This document shows positions 8,677-17,938 of a stretch of 64,000 bases of DNA, piece by piece. The stretch is taken from positions 21,397 to 85,396 of the forward strand of contig CAKOYD010000006.1 in the NCBI GenBank assembly GCA_934130545.1, in the 5' to 3' direction. Both the position numbers and the translations under genes were made by a program. Source of the DNA: an uncultured Bacilli bacterium. Its GTDB lineage: Bacteria; Bacillota_I; Bacilli_A; RF39; UBA660. How positions within the stretch are numbered: position 1 is the stretch's first letter; every line of letters starts with the position of its first letter. The notes below the pieces were generated by a model. It was not told the DNA's origin, searched no databases, and worked only from the letters and a program-made list of their open reading frames with translations.

Positions 8677-9001
8677 CTTTATTCGTATCAAAACTATCCA
8701 TTCTATTGATGGTATAAAGTATTTCTTTCTGTCCTTTAAAAAACATTGCTTCTAACTCCATATACTTTTGACTTAAAAGATTTTCAAGTATGTTTACAAG
8801 TGCTAAACATTCTTTACTGTTTAATTCATTTGGATTAATAGATTCAAACAATTTATTAACATTAGGATATTTTTTAAATAATTTTTTATTTTCTTTTTCT
8901 AATTCAATATACATCTTATTATTTTTTTTCAATTCAAGTTGTATACTAGAAACAAAATAGCCAAAATATTCATTGCAAGTTTCAAAATAACTTTTATTCA
9001 T
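8657..9001 (-). CDS. Hypothetical ICE protein, DUF6664-like shape
   Basis: The ATG at 9001, preceded by AGGAGAAAAA, gives a 114-residue soluble helical protein; a start at 9025 would overlap the XRE gene by 32 bases. The pattern of an aromatic N-terminus (SYFETCNEYFGYF), a KKYPNVNKLFE segment and a C-terminal FKGQKEILYTI is like small DUF6664-type proteins in related ICEs, although I hold this loosely. No function is known. Confidence 0.55.
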   Translation of the reverse strand: MNKSYFETCNEYFGYFVSSIQLELKKNNKMYIELEKENKKLFKKYPNVNKLFESINPNELNSKECLALVNILENLLSQKYMELEAMFFKGQKEILYTINRMDSFDTNKDTNKES

Positions 9002-9281
9002 TTTTTCTCCTATCGTCATCTTCAAATATTAATGCTGTGAAACGAACTCCTAATGCTCTTGCTATCATATCTAAAGTTTTAATTGATGGATTAGCTTGTA
9101 GTTCTTCATTTTCCAATTTTTTGACATATTCCCCTTTTTTTCCAATACATAATGCTAGTTCATCTTCGCTCATTCCACTTAAGGTTCTGTAATATCTAAT
9201 ATTGTGAGATATTATCTCCTTTAATTTAGCATTTGCCTTTTTAACACTTGCTTCTCTTTCTAGTCTTCTTTCACTATTCAT
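8994..9281 (-). CDS. XRE-family helix-turn-helix regulator
   Basis: This 95-residue protein is a single HTH_3/XRE DNA-binding domain: residues 24-82 contain HNIRYYRTLSGMSEDELA, then YVKKLENEELQANPSIKTL and the closing helix MIARALGVRFTALIF. It probably controls transcription of the transfer block that follows leftwards. It has its own consensus-like promoter just upstream, and an 8-base overlap with the next gene suggests coupling. Confidence 0.85.
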   Translation of the reverse strand: MNSERRLEREASVKKANAKLKEIISHNIRYYRTLSGMSEDELALCIGKKGEYVKKLENEELQANPSIKTLDMIARALGVRFTALIFEDDDRRKNE

Positions 9282-9305
9282 ACATAGATCTCCTTTCTAA
9301 AACAC

Positions 9306-9334
9306 ATTATAAGGTTCTCTATTTTTTTTAACAA
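9306..9334 (-). promoter_or_regulatory. Promoter of the XRE regulator operon
   Basis: Reverse-strand -35 TTGTTA (9329-9334) and -10 TATAAT (9306-9311) are separated by exactly 17 bases, with an AAAGGAGAT ribosome binding site and start codon downstream. This splits the leftward ICE genes into a transcription unit starting at the XRE gene. Confidence 0.75.
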
Positions 9335-9343
9335 ATGTATAAT

Positions 9344-12300
9344 TTATCTTTCTATACCTTTTTTATATATTTGCTTATTCTGTTCTAAACTATCATCATT
9401 TTCATCTAATATTTCATTTGTCTTTTCATTCATATTAAGTAGTTTATTAACTTCATTTAATCTTGTTTGTTTTACCTTTAATTCTTCTTCTTGAATAAAT
9501 GGTTTGCCAAGCTCTGCTTTTGCTTTCTCAAGCTGAATTTTAATATTTTCTAGTTCGGTAGTAGCATTTATTAAAGTTGATGATATTTCATTTAAAGCAT
9601 TATCAATTCTTGTAATATTACCTAATTCACTTGTACCAAGTGAAACAACAATAGTAGAATCTCTTTTTAAAATTAAACTATACTCTTTTAAAAAGGAATA
9701 AAACTTTAATTCCATATTAAATCCTTTATATTCTCCTATTTGTTTCGTGGCATTGGTTGTAATAGTTTTACACTTATCAATTATCTTTGCTCCTGCTAAT
9801 TTTTTATCTAAATATTCTTGTCCTTCTATGATCATACCGCTAAAATTTTCTGTATTATCATAATTATCACTTAAATATTTAATATCACTTTCATAGTTTT
9901 TAATATTATTTTCAAGGTCTTTTATATGATTAGGATATTTCTTTTTTATTCTATCTTCTAAATCATATTGTTCATTTAGATAACTTTGTTTTAATAATTT
10001 AAGTTTGGATACTTGTGTATCAAGTTCAGTTTTTTCTATTATCAAAGGATTACCTGCAGCTAATGCTTTAATTTCTGCATAAGATAATGCTACTTCATCT
10101 ATATCTTCTGCACTCCTAACAGGTGTCTTTGAAGTCATTATTTGAGATATAAACTTTTGTTTATTTTCAACTAATTGATACAAATAAGCATCAAAAGTTT
10201 TCTCGGTGACATATCTATAAATATATACTTCTTTGTTTTGATTTCCTTGTCTTATAATTCTTCCACTTCGTTGTATCAAATCACTAGGTCGCCACGGACA
10301 ATCAAGGTCATGAAGTGCAATTAACCTATCTTGGCAGTTTGTTCCTGCACCCATCTTAATTGTACTTCCCATCAAAACTCTCACTTGCCCTGATCGTACT
10401 TTTGAGAATAATGCTTGTTTTTGAAGTTCTGTATTAGCATTATGTATAAACTCTATTTCATTTTCAGGTATTCCTTTTGCTACTAATTTCTTTTTCAAGT
10501 CAGTATAAGCGTCAAAAGTACCATCACCTTTTGGAGTGGATAAATCACAAAATACTAATTGTGCAGACTTTTTATCTTTTGTTTCCTCCCATATCTTGTA
10601 AATATTTTGAGAGCAAACATCAATTTTACTATTTTCATAATCAGGTAACAATTCATTTATTAACCTTTGGTCTAATGCTATTTTTCTACCCTCATTAGTA
10701 ATTTTAAGCATATTATCTTCTTTTGCATCTACTTCTCTATTTCTTACTTTTTCAGCTCGTTCTCCAAGAGAATTAACTAAATCTAGTTGTATTTCACTAG
10801 GTTTTATAACTACATTTTCATAGTTGGCTTTCGGTAGTGGTAAGTTAAGCGTATCAGATGTTTTAATATCTGCAATTTCTTTAAACATACTCATTAGTTC
10901 TGGTAGGTTATAAAACTTGGCAAATCTAGTTTTAGTCCTATATCCTGTACCTTCCGGTGCTAATTCTATTGCAGTTATTGTTTCACCGAAAGTAGACGCC
11001 CAAGCATCAAAATGTTGAAGTTTACTTTCAATCAATTTATCATATTGCAAGTATCTTTGCATCGTGTAGAGTTCCACCATACTATTACTAATAGGAGTAC
11101 CTGTTGCGAATATAATTCCTTTTCCACCTGTGATTTCATCTAAATAACGACATTTCATAAACAAATCACTAGACTTTTGTGCCTCTGTTTGAGCAATTCC
11201 ACCTACATTTCTCATTTTAGTATAAAGATATAGATTTTTATAATAATGTGCTTCATCAACAAATAATCTATCAACACCTAATTCTTCAAAAGTGATTACA
11301 TCATCTTTTCTTCTTGTACTATTTAAAGTTTCTAATTTCTTTTCTATACCTTTTTGAGTTTTTACGAGAGCTTTAATACTAAATCTTTCTCCATCGTGTT
11401 CTTTTAAGTCTTTAATACCTTTTGATATATCTATTAACTGTTGTTCTAAAATAGCAACTTGTCTTTTAACTGACATAGGTATTTTTTCAAATTGTGAATG
11501 TCCTATAATAACTGCATCCCACTCTCCTGTTGCTATACGAGAACAAAACTTCTTTCTATTCGCTGTTTCAAAATCTTTTTTGGTTGAAACAAGTATGTTT
11601 GCACTAGGATAAAGTTGTAAGAACTCACTAGCAAATTGCTCTATTATATGATTAGGTACTACGAATAAACTTTTATTGCATAATCCTAATCTTTTGCTTT
11701 CCATAGCACTTGCTACCATTTCAAATGTTTTTCCTGCACCCACCTCGTGAGCTAACAATGTATTTCCACCATACAATACTCTTGCTATGGCATTAACTTG
11801 ATGTGGTCTTAATGTTATTTCAGGATTAATACCATCAAATGTTATATGACTTCCATCATACTCTCTTGGTATTATTGCATTAAACTTCTCGTTATAAAGA
11901 TATGTTAGTCTTTCTCTTCTTTCTTGGTCGTTCCATATCCAATCTTGAAATGCTTGTTTTATTTTATCTTGTTTAGCTTGTGCTATTGCAGTTTCTTTCT
12001 TATTTAAAGTTGCTACTTTTTTACCTTCTTCATCATAAGAATAATCAAATATTTTTGTATCTCGTAAGTTTAGTGCATCTTCAATTAGTCTATAAGCATT
12101 TGCTCTATTCGTTCCATAAGTAGAGGTAACGGCTATTGTATTTCTATCATAATTCTTATTTTCAATATTCCATTCTCCTAACATATTAGAATAATGTGCT
12201 TTTACATCTCGTCTAGCATAAATACTTGCATCTAATAAATCTAATATAAACTCCGTGATTATATCTTCCGGTATCCAAGTCGCACCAATTCTTACACTTA

Positions 12301-15300
12301 TTTCAGTAGGTGGAATATCTTTTGGTATAACTTCTTTTAAATAATCTACATTTATTTGATAACTACTATCTTCAAATGCAAACTGTCTTGCTATCTTTAA
12401 TTTCTCACGAACATTGCCTGATAAGTATTCATCTGCCGTAACCCAATTGTTAGGATTACCATACTCCGGAACTCTAAATATTTCTCCTTTTAAATCATCT
12501 AACATCTTATCTGTATCAAGTCCACACAATTCTTGCATATATGGTATATCTACTCTTGCTTTTTCTTGCATAGATACAATTAAAGCATCTCTTGCATTTT
12601 CAATAATTCTTTCTTTCGTTTTTGGTTTAATTGTTCGCTTTGTGAATAAATCTGCTTTTCTTTTTAGATTTCCATTTTCATCTAATATTTCAAGAGAACA
12701 TAAAAGAAAATAACTTCCATCATTAGAAAACACACTAGCATTACCACGACTATTTATTAGTCCATATTTCTTGATAAAATTATCATATAAATTATTTAGT
12801 TCTTTTTGTTTATCTTCTATTTCCTCATCACTAGCATTTTCTAATTGCAAGTTAATAATTTCTCTTGTTATATCTCTCAATTTAACTAAATTTTTAACTC
12901 TATTTTTAGCAGTTTCTGATAAGTTTTGTGGGAACATACGACTATTCTCTCTATAATAAATTACATCATCTACGATAGCATAAGAAAAGTTTTTGACATT
13001 TACATCTGCTTCAATAGATAAATCTTCATTATCAGCTATATCATCTATTTTATAATTTTTAATTTCGCCTTTAATATTTGGTATTGCATTATTAAGCATT
13101 TCTTCCAAGTTCATACCATCAATAGACACACAAGCAGGTTCTTCTCCAAAAGGTGTAGATACAAGTTTCATTTCTCCAATTACCATTTCCGGATTATCAA
13201 CAAAATATTTATTTATTTTTAAGTTGTTTTCATCTACATCAAGGTTAATCCAATCTGGCATAATATCAGTAATTGACTCTCTTTTTTGTAAGAAAATTAT
13301 ATCTGATGTAATAGTTGTTCCTGCACTATCTTTAAATACATTATTTGGTAATCTTATAGCACCAATTAAGTCTGCTCTACTTGCAACATATTTTCTTACA
13401 TCTTCATTTCTTTTATCCATAAATCCCTGTGATGTAATAAAAGCTATAATTCCTCCTGGTCTTACTTTATCTATTGTTTTTGCAAAGAAATAATCGTGAA
13501 TTAGAAAGTTTTTTCTATCATATTTTTTGTCTTTTACAGGTATATCTCCAAAAGGAACATTTCCTATGGCTACATCAAAAAAAGAATTTGAATAATTTAC
13601 ATCTTCAAATCCTTTAACTGCTATTGATGACTTTTGATATAACTGTCTTGCAATATTACCACTTATTATATCTTTCTCTACACCATATATTTTTAATTTA
13701 TCATTGTTAGGTATCATACCTATGAAATTCCCAATACCACAACCCGGCTCTAAAATATTACCTTTATCAAGTCCCATATTAGATAGTGCTTTATACATTG
13801 ATTTTATTACTATTGGTGGAGTGTAAAATGCAGTCAGCGTTGATTCTTTTGCTTGTTCGTATTCTTCATCAGTTAGAAGTTCTTTTAATTCATAATACTC
13901 ATCAGTCCATTTATCAGGATCAAATGCCTCTGATAATCCACCCCAACCAACATAATTAGAAAGTATTTCTTGTTCCTCTTTGGTGGCATATCTATTTTCT
14001 GTTTCACAATTTCTTAAAACATTTATTGCTTTAATATTGTTTCTGTATCTTTCCTTTGCAGTTCCAACACCTAAATAATCATTTGTTATCTTGTAGTTTA
14101 TTCTTTCTTCTAATGGTACTTCGGGATGTAATACATAACTAACTTCTTTGGGCTTACTTTTAACAGGTATTGGTATAGTGTCTTCTTTTAAATCATCTAT
14201 TATTAGAGTATTTATATCTTCTAATACTTCTTCTTTATCAATGCTTAAATCTAATACTTTATTATCAAAATTATGATAATAAACATAAATACTATCAGGT
14301 GTCATTCTAATAGCAAAATCTTTATCTTTCTCTAACATTTTAAAAAGTTTGTTTTCTTCTATTTGTTCTTTTAATCTTAATTCACTTTCTTTATTAGTAT
14401 TAAAATAAGTAAAATTACTAGCATAATCTACATTTTTACTACTCTTTAAAGTTATTGTAAGATTTCTTTTATTAGATTTTATATGATCCCATTTCTTTAA
14501 TTCTATATTAGTAGAACTAAAACTATTTTCCCATATTGTATCTTTGGAACATTTATTAAACATATCAACAATTACATCTGCAAGTTCTTGTTCTCTTGTT
14601 GTGAATAATGATAGTTGTTCTTTTTCGTTAGTTTTTATCTTTATTTTTTCTTTTTCAGTTGGTAATTTATCATCTTGTTTCTCATATTTATATGCATACT
14701 CTTTTAATCTAATATAGTCTTTTTCTTCAATTAAATCAGGTATGTTATCTTCATAAACAAATACTTCATCAAATAAGAAGTCATAAAACTCTTTACCATA
14801 CCAAACTACTTCATCATCCATAGCAATAATATTGCCATTATCATCATACATTAACTCAATATCATCTATCTTATATTTATTAAGTACGTCATAAAGTAAA
14901 CCAATTTCTCCGGCATTTTTATCATACATATAAATCATAGAAGAAAATTCATCATTAAATATTTGATCTAACTTATCAAATAAAGCATCTACTGATATTC
15001 CTTTGTTAAACCAATCAGCTTCTACTATCTCATTTTCCCAAGTGTCTTCACTTGTTCTTGTTCCTAACTCTACTGTTGCTATTCCATCTATGTAATGAAG
15101 TTCTACACAATATAAATTAGTTTTAACTCTTGCTACTGTAAAGGAATTATTATTATCTAATTCTTCTAAATTAGTTATTAGTTCACTTTCAACAATATTT
15201 TTTCTACTATCTGAAAAAAGAATACTGTTATTAGTATTCTCTTGTTCTAATTGAAGACTACTTCTTTCAACACTATTTCCTCTGCTATATTCTTCAAGTT

Positions 15301-16432
15301 GTTCATTATTCCTGTCCACTTCATTGAATTTTCCATCTTCAAGTTCTCTGTTATATTCTCTTGTGCTATCAAGTCTTTCATTATCAAGTTCACTCTCGTT
15401 TCTGCTGTCGTATTTATCTCTAATAGGTGTTCTGTTAATATATCCTTGATTTTCATTTCCTCGTATAACATTTTCTTCTCTTTCTTTAGGTAATCCAGCC
15501 TCATAAGACCATACTTCCCTATGTTGTAATTCCTCTCTTTCACTTGTAAGTTCGGTATCTTGTAATCTCCTACTGTTCTGTAAGTTATCATTAGAATCAC
15601 TCCTCTCATTTAATTCATCTTTATCATAAACTATATTGTTATTATTATCAAATGTACGAATTTTCTCTATTTCATTTATTCTTATGTTTTTTAATGTTTC
15701 ATAAATGTTAAGCAAAGTCATTTCACTTATATCGCTTGTTGCAGTACCTAAACTTACCAAAGTTTCAACATCTTGAAACATTACAATATCTTGAAAATCT
15801 GTGTATATAAACTCTTTATCAGCATTACCACAACATTTATTTATAAGCATATATGCAATACTTTTTTGAAGTAATTTTTTATATTTATCAATTATTACTT
15901 CATTATCTATATTCTCTAATCTAGTATTATATTTGTTGTTTATTAAATAATCAATGTAATCAGTTGCATTATCTTCAACTAAATTAGTTGCAACCGACTT
16001 TAATCCATCTACAAATGTATCTTTATTTTCTAACTCTCCATATCTATTTTCTAGTGCCTCAATTACTTGATCTTGATATGCTACTCCTACATTCCAAACT
16101 CTAACTTTTTTACCTTTTCTACCAAACATACTTTGAGTATCAGATACATCCCATACATATCTTATAGATGGTTTACCATACTTTTCAGTTATTAGTGCTA
16201 TACCACTATGACCTTTTTTAATTATTCTATTTAATTTAGTGTTCCAAACATCATAACTAGCACAAGCAATAGCAGTTGGTCGTTGGGCATATATTAGTAA
16301 TTGTTCATCAAAATCATATTTATAATTTCTTGATGCACAGTTCAAAAACGATTGCCATTTTCTTGAATCAGAGGTTATAGTAGCAATCGTTTCATTATAG
16401 ACATCTTTAATTTCTACTAATGTTGTAGCCAT
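9344..16432 (-). CDS. Giant ArdC-N6-methylase-SNF2 helicase protein of the ICE
   Basis: The protein has 2,362 residues. The N-terminus (about 10-115) is ArdC-like (FLNCASRNYKYDFDEQLLIY, RIIKKGHSGIAL). Residues 270-400 are charged low complexity. An N6-methyltransferase-like domain follows, with SAM motif ILEPGCGIGNFIG near 893 and an NVPFG block near 955 where classical enzymes have NPPF/Y. The C-terminal half is a superfamily 2 helicase: LLAHEVGAGKT near 1562, FVDEAHYYKN near 1727, ATGTPISNS near 1770, and QRSGRIIRQGN near 2057, then a coiled coil. Similar giant proteins occur in many Tn1549-type ICEs and resemble phage P1 DarB-like antirestriction proteins; protection of incoming DNA is the likely but unproven role. 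It is by far the largest gene in the window. Confidence 0.9.
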   Translation of the reverse strand: MATTLVEIKDVYNETIATITSDSRKWQSFLNCASRNYKYDFDEQLLIYAQRPTAIACASYDVWNTKLNRIIKKGHSGIALITEKYGKPSIRYVWDVSDTQSMFGRKGKKVRVWNVGVAYQDQVIEALENRYGELENKDTFVDGLKSVATNLVEDNATDYIDYLINNKYNTRLENIDNEVIIDKYKKLLQKSIAYMLINKCCGNADKEFIYTDFQDIVMFQDVETLVSLGTATSDISEMTLLNIYETLKNIRINEIEKIRTFDNNNNIVYDKDELNERSDSNDNLQNSRRLQDTELTSEREELQHREVWSYEAGLPKEREENVIRGNENQGYINRTPIRDKYDSRNESELDNERLDSTREYNRELEDGKFNEVDRNNEQLEEYSRGNSVERSSLQLEQENTNNSILFSDSRKNIVESELITNLEELDNNNSFTVARVKTNLYCVELHYIDGIATVELGTRTSEDTWENEIVEADWFNKGISVDALFDKLDQIFNDEFSSMIYMYDKNAGEIGLLYDVLNKYKIDDIELMYDDNGNIIAMDDEVVWYGKEFYDFLFDEVFVYEDNIPDLIEEKDYIRLKEYAYKYEKQDDKLPTEKEKIKIKTNEKEQLSLFTTREQELADVIVDMFNKCSKDTIWENSFSSTNIELKKWDHIKSNKRNLTITLKSSKNVDYASNFTYFNTNKESELRLKEQIEENKLFKMLEKDKDFAIRMTPDSIYVYYHNFDNKVLDLSIDKEEVLEDINTLIIDDLKEDTIPIPVKSKPKEVSYVLHPEVPLEERINYKITNDYLGVGTAKERYRNNIKAINVLRNCETENRYATKEEQEILSNYVGWGGLSEAFDPDKWTDEYYELKELLTDEEYEQAKESTLTAFYTPPIVIKSMYKALSNMGLDKGNILEPGCGIGNFIGMIPNNDKLKIYGVEKDIISGNIARQLYQKSSIAVKGFEDVNYSNSFFDVAIGNVPFGDIPVKDKKYDRKNFLIHDYFFAKTIDKVRPGGIIAFITSQGFMDKRNEDVRKYVASRADLIGAIRLPNNVFKDSAGTTITSDIIFLQKRESITDIMPDWINLDVDENNLKINKYFVDNPEMVIGEMKLVSTPFGEEPACVSIDGMNLEEMLNNAIPNIKGEIKNYKIDDIADNEDLSIEADVNVKNFSYAIVDDVIYYRENSRMFPQNLSETAKNRVKNLVKLRDITREIINLQLENASDEEIEDKQKELNNLYDNFIKKYGLINSRGNASVFSNDGSYFLLCSLEILDENGNLKRKADLFTKRTIKPKTKERIIENARDALIVSMQEKARVDIPYMQELCGLDTDKMLDDLKGEIFRVPEYGNPNNWVTADEYLSGNVREKLKIARQFAFEDSSYQINVDYLKEVIPKDIPPTEISVRIGATWIPEDIITEFILDLLDASIYARRDVKAHYSNMLGEWNIENKNYDRNTIAVTSTYGTNRANAYRLIEDALNLRDTKIFDYSYDEEGKKVATLNKKETAIAQAKQDKIKQAFQDWIWNDQERRERLTYLYNEKFNAIIPREYDGSHITFDGINPEITLRPHQVNAIARVLYGGNTLLAHEVGAGKTFEMVASAMESKRLGLCNKSLFVVPNHIIEQFASEFLQLYPSANILVSTKKDFETANRKKFCSRIATGEWDAVIIGHSQFEKIPMSVKRQVAILEQQLIDISKGIKDLKEHDGERFSIKALVKTQKGIEKKLETLNSTRRKDDVITFEELGVDRLFVDEAHYYKNLYLYTKMRNVGGIAQTEAQKSSDLFMKCRYLDEITGGKGIIFATGTPISNSMVELYTMQRYLQYDKLIESKLQHFDAWASTFGETITAIELAPEGTGYRTKTRFAKFYNLPELMSMFKEIADIKTSDTLNLPLPKANYENVVIKPSEIQLDLVNSLGERAEKVRNREVDAKEDNMLKITNEGRKIALDQRLINELLPDYENSKIDVCSQNIYKIWEETKDKKSAQLVFCDLSTPKGDGTFDAYTDLKKKLVAKGIPENEIEFIHNANTELQKQALFSKVRSGQVRVLMGSTIKMGAGTNCQDRLIALHDLDCPWRPSDLIQRSGRIIRQGNQNKEVYIYRYVTEKTFDAYLYQLVENKQKFISQIMTSKTPVRSAEDIDEVALSYAEIKALAAGNPLIIEKTELDTQVSKLKLLKQSYLNEQYDLEDRIKKKYPNHIKDLENNIKNYESDIKYLSDNYDNTENFSGMIIEGQEYLDKKLAGAKIIDKCKTITTNATKQIGEYKGFNMELKFYSFLKEYSLILKRDSTIVVSLGTSELGNITRIDNALNEISSTLINATTELENIKIQLEKAKAELGKPFIQEEELKVKQTRLNEVNKLLNMNEKTNEILDENDDSLEQNKQIYKKGIER

Positions 16433-16451
16433 TTATTTTACCTCTCTTTCT

Positions 16452-16775
16452 TTATTTTTTGTTTTCTCTGTTTTCAATTAAATTACTATAAAAATCTTCT
16501 ACATTATCATTTTTTTCAGCTCGTAATAATAATTGCCAAATCATATCACTAGCTTCGTTAGGAAAAAATCTCACATCTACAAATTCCACATTATCAGCAT
16601 TAACTCTTGGTACTGAATAAGTTAGCAACTTATTTTTTAACTTACCAGCAGTTGTTGAAAACTTTTCATCTTCAATATTCATTTTTATATTGAAGTCTAA
16701 AATACCAACCAACTGATTAAACAAGTCTTTGCATAACGATACTTGTATAGATGGTGTCCTCGTTTGATGTGGCAT
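16452..16775 (-). CDS. Hypothetical ICE protein, 107 residues
   Basis: A small soluble protein beginning MPHQTRTPSIQVSLCKDLFN and ending in a charged tail. It has no membrane segment or motif I can name. It lies 19 bases upstream of the giant helicase gene with a GAAAGGAGTG ribosome binding site, so the two are probably co-transcribed. The pattern PRVNADNVEFVDVRFFPNE suggests a compact conserved fold, function unknown. Confidence 0.7.
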   Translation of the reverse strand: MPHQTRTPSIQVSLCKDLFNQLVGILDFNIKMNIEDEKFSTTAGKLKNKLLTYSVPRVNADNVEFVDVRFFPNEASDMIWQLLLRAEKNDNVEDFYSNLIENRENKK

Positions 16776-16811
16776 ATAGTTTCACTCCTTTCATTTTTAT
16801 ATTTAACATTC

Positions 16812-17039
16812 TCATCTCTCATCACTTCTGTCTTTATCTTTTCTTAAAGATATTTGTTCTACTACATTGCTTTCTTTTATTTCTACATCAATATTTTTTG
16901 ACAATTTATCTTTTATATCTTTAACAGTGATACTATCTAATGTATCTTTTAATATTCTTCTTGCCTCTTCCTCATTTTCTGCAACAACTGTTATTTTCAT
17001 TCTTTCATATAAATTAACATTAAATTCATAATTATTCAT
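16812..17039 (-). CDS. Hypothetical small ICE protein, 75 residues
   Basis: The best start is the ATG at 17039, preceded by GGAAGGAAT; the longer frame from 17066 has no ribosome binding site. The product (YEFNVNLYERMKITVVAE, then NEEEARRILKDTL) has the strand-helix pattern of small DpnD/PcfM-like domains, but this is only a resemblance. Its start overlaps the upstream gene by 8 bases. Confidence 0.6.
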   Translation of the reverse strand: MNNYEFNVNLYERMKITVVAENEEEARRILKDTLDSITVKDIKDKLSKNIDVEIKESNVVEQISLRKDKDRSDER

Positions 17040-17268
17040 TTTGCATTCCTTCCTTTCTTTCTTCACAACAACTTAAAAAAGCAATTACTTTTTTATTTTT
17101 AATTGCTTTCTTTAAATCCAATAAAATAATTATTTCATTACCATTAACATCTTGTAATTTCGTTAAATCATCTAATCCAATATTTAAAATCTCTTTTTCA
17201 GTTTTAAATCCTGCTTTAAATATTTTTTCTAGTACTTTTGTTATTTGGCCTAAATTATACTTATTCAT
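17032..17268 (-). CDS. Hypothetical small ICE protein, 78 residues
   Basis: A 78-residue basic, helical protein (ITKVLEKIFKAGFKTEKEIL, then LTKLQDVNGNEIIILLDLKK) that starts within the end of the sortase gene (8-base overlap). A CC pair near the C-terminus is the only notable feature. No family is recognised. Confidence 0.6.
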   Translation of the reverse strand: MNKYNLGQITKVLEKIFKAGFKTEKEILNIGLDDLTKLQDVNGNEIIILLDLKKAIKNKKVIAFLSCCEERKEGMQNE

Positions 17269-17938
17269 AATTTTCCTCGCTTTCTAATTCCAAAATATAA
17301 ACAATTTGCTTTGTCTTATCAGTTTGACTACAAGTAATTAAAGTTAAAGTATTCTTTTTATTATCTCTATGAATTACAACTTTTCCTGTCTTTTCAACTT
17401 CGTATTTTCCCGCAACTTTATATGTGTATTTAATGTTATTAAAATATACATAAGCAATATCATCATTACTTAATTTATATAGATTTTTAAAAAATGAAGT
17501 ATAACTATTACCTGAATGAGCTGCAATTATTAAATTACCATTTTTAACATTCGGCATATCGCTACCTTTTATTACTTGTAAGTTTTTATTAACATTATTA
17601 TTATTATCTTTAATATTTAAAAATCCTCTTTTAATATTTATTTTAGGTATTTCAAGGACTCCGATATAATCATAAGTTGGAGTTTGTTCTTCTTCTTGTT
17701 TAGGTTGTTCTTGGGTATCTTCCTCATCTATATCAACCTTAATTACTTCTGTTTCTTCTTTTCCTATATTTAAAAATTCTTGTGCCTTTTTATAATCTCT
17801 TAATTCTATATAGTAATTGTATCCCATCCTACCTATATACATAAAAGCACCAATTAAAAATATGAAAGAGGCAACTAATTTAATTAGTCGCTCTTTCTTA
17901 CTCATATTTTTATTTTCTTTTGTTCTTTTTAGAAACAT
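17261..17938 (-). CDS. ICE-encoded sortase with Lys in place of catalytic Arg
   Basis: This 225-residue sortase has an N-terminal membrane anchor (residues 19-41), a Glu/Gln-rich linker and a sortase fold with the active His in LIIAAHSGNS (near 137) and active Cys in TLTLITCSQ (near 202). The usual Arg after the Cys is not seen: the segment reads TDKTKQIVYILEL, so Lys or Gln sits there. It is encoded directly after the CnaB adhesin and overlaps its 3' end by 29 bases, so it most likely anchors that adhesin. A GGGGG-containing ribosome binding site supports the start at 17938. Confidence 0.85.
   Translation of the reverse strand: MFLKRTKENKNMSKKERLIKLVASFIFLIGAFMYIGRMGYNYYIELRDYKKAQEFLNIGKEETEVIKVDIDEEDTQEQPKQEEEQTPTYDYIGVLEIPKINIKRGFLNIKDNNNNVNKNLQVIKGSDMPNVKNGNLIIAAHSGNSYTSFFKNLYKLSNDDIAYVYFNNIKYTYKVAGKYEVEKTGKVVIHRDNKKNTLTLITCSQTDKTKQIVYILELESEENYE

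Noticed and set aside
15247..15609. A 120-residue reverse-strand frame inside the giant helicase gene
   Set aside because: It overlaps the low-complexity charged segment of the large gene in another frame and lacks a ribosome binding site.
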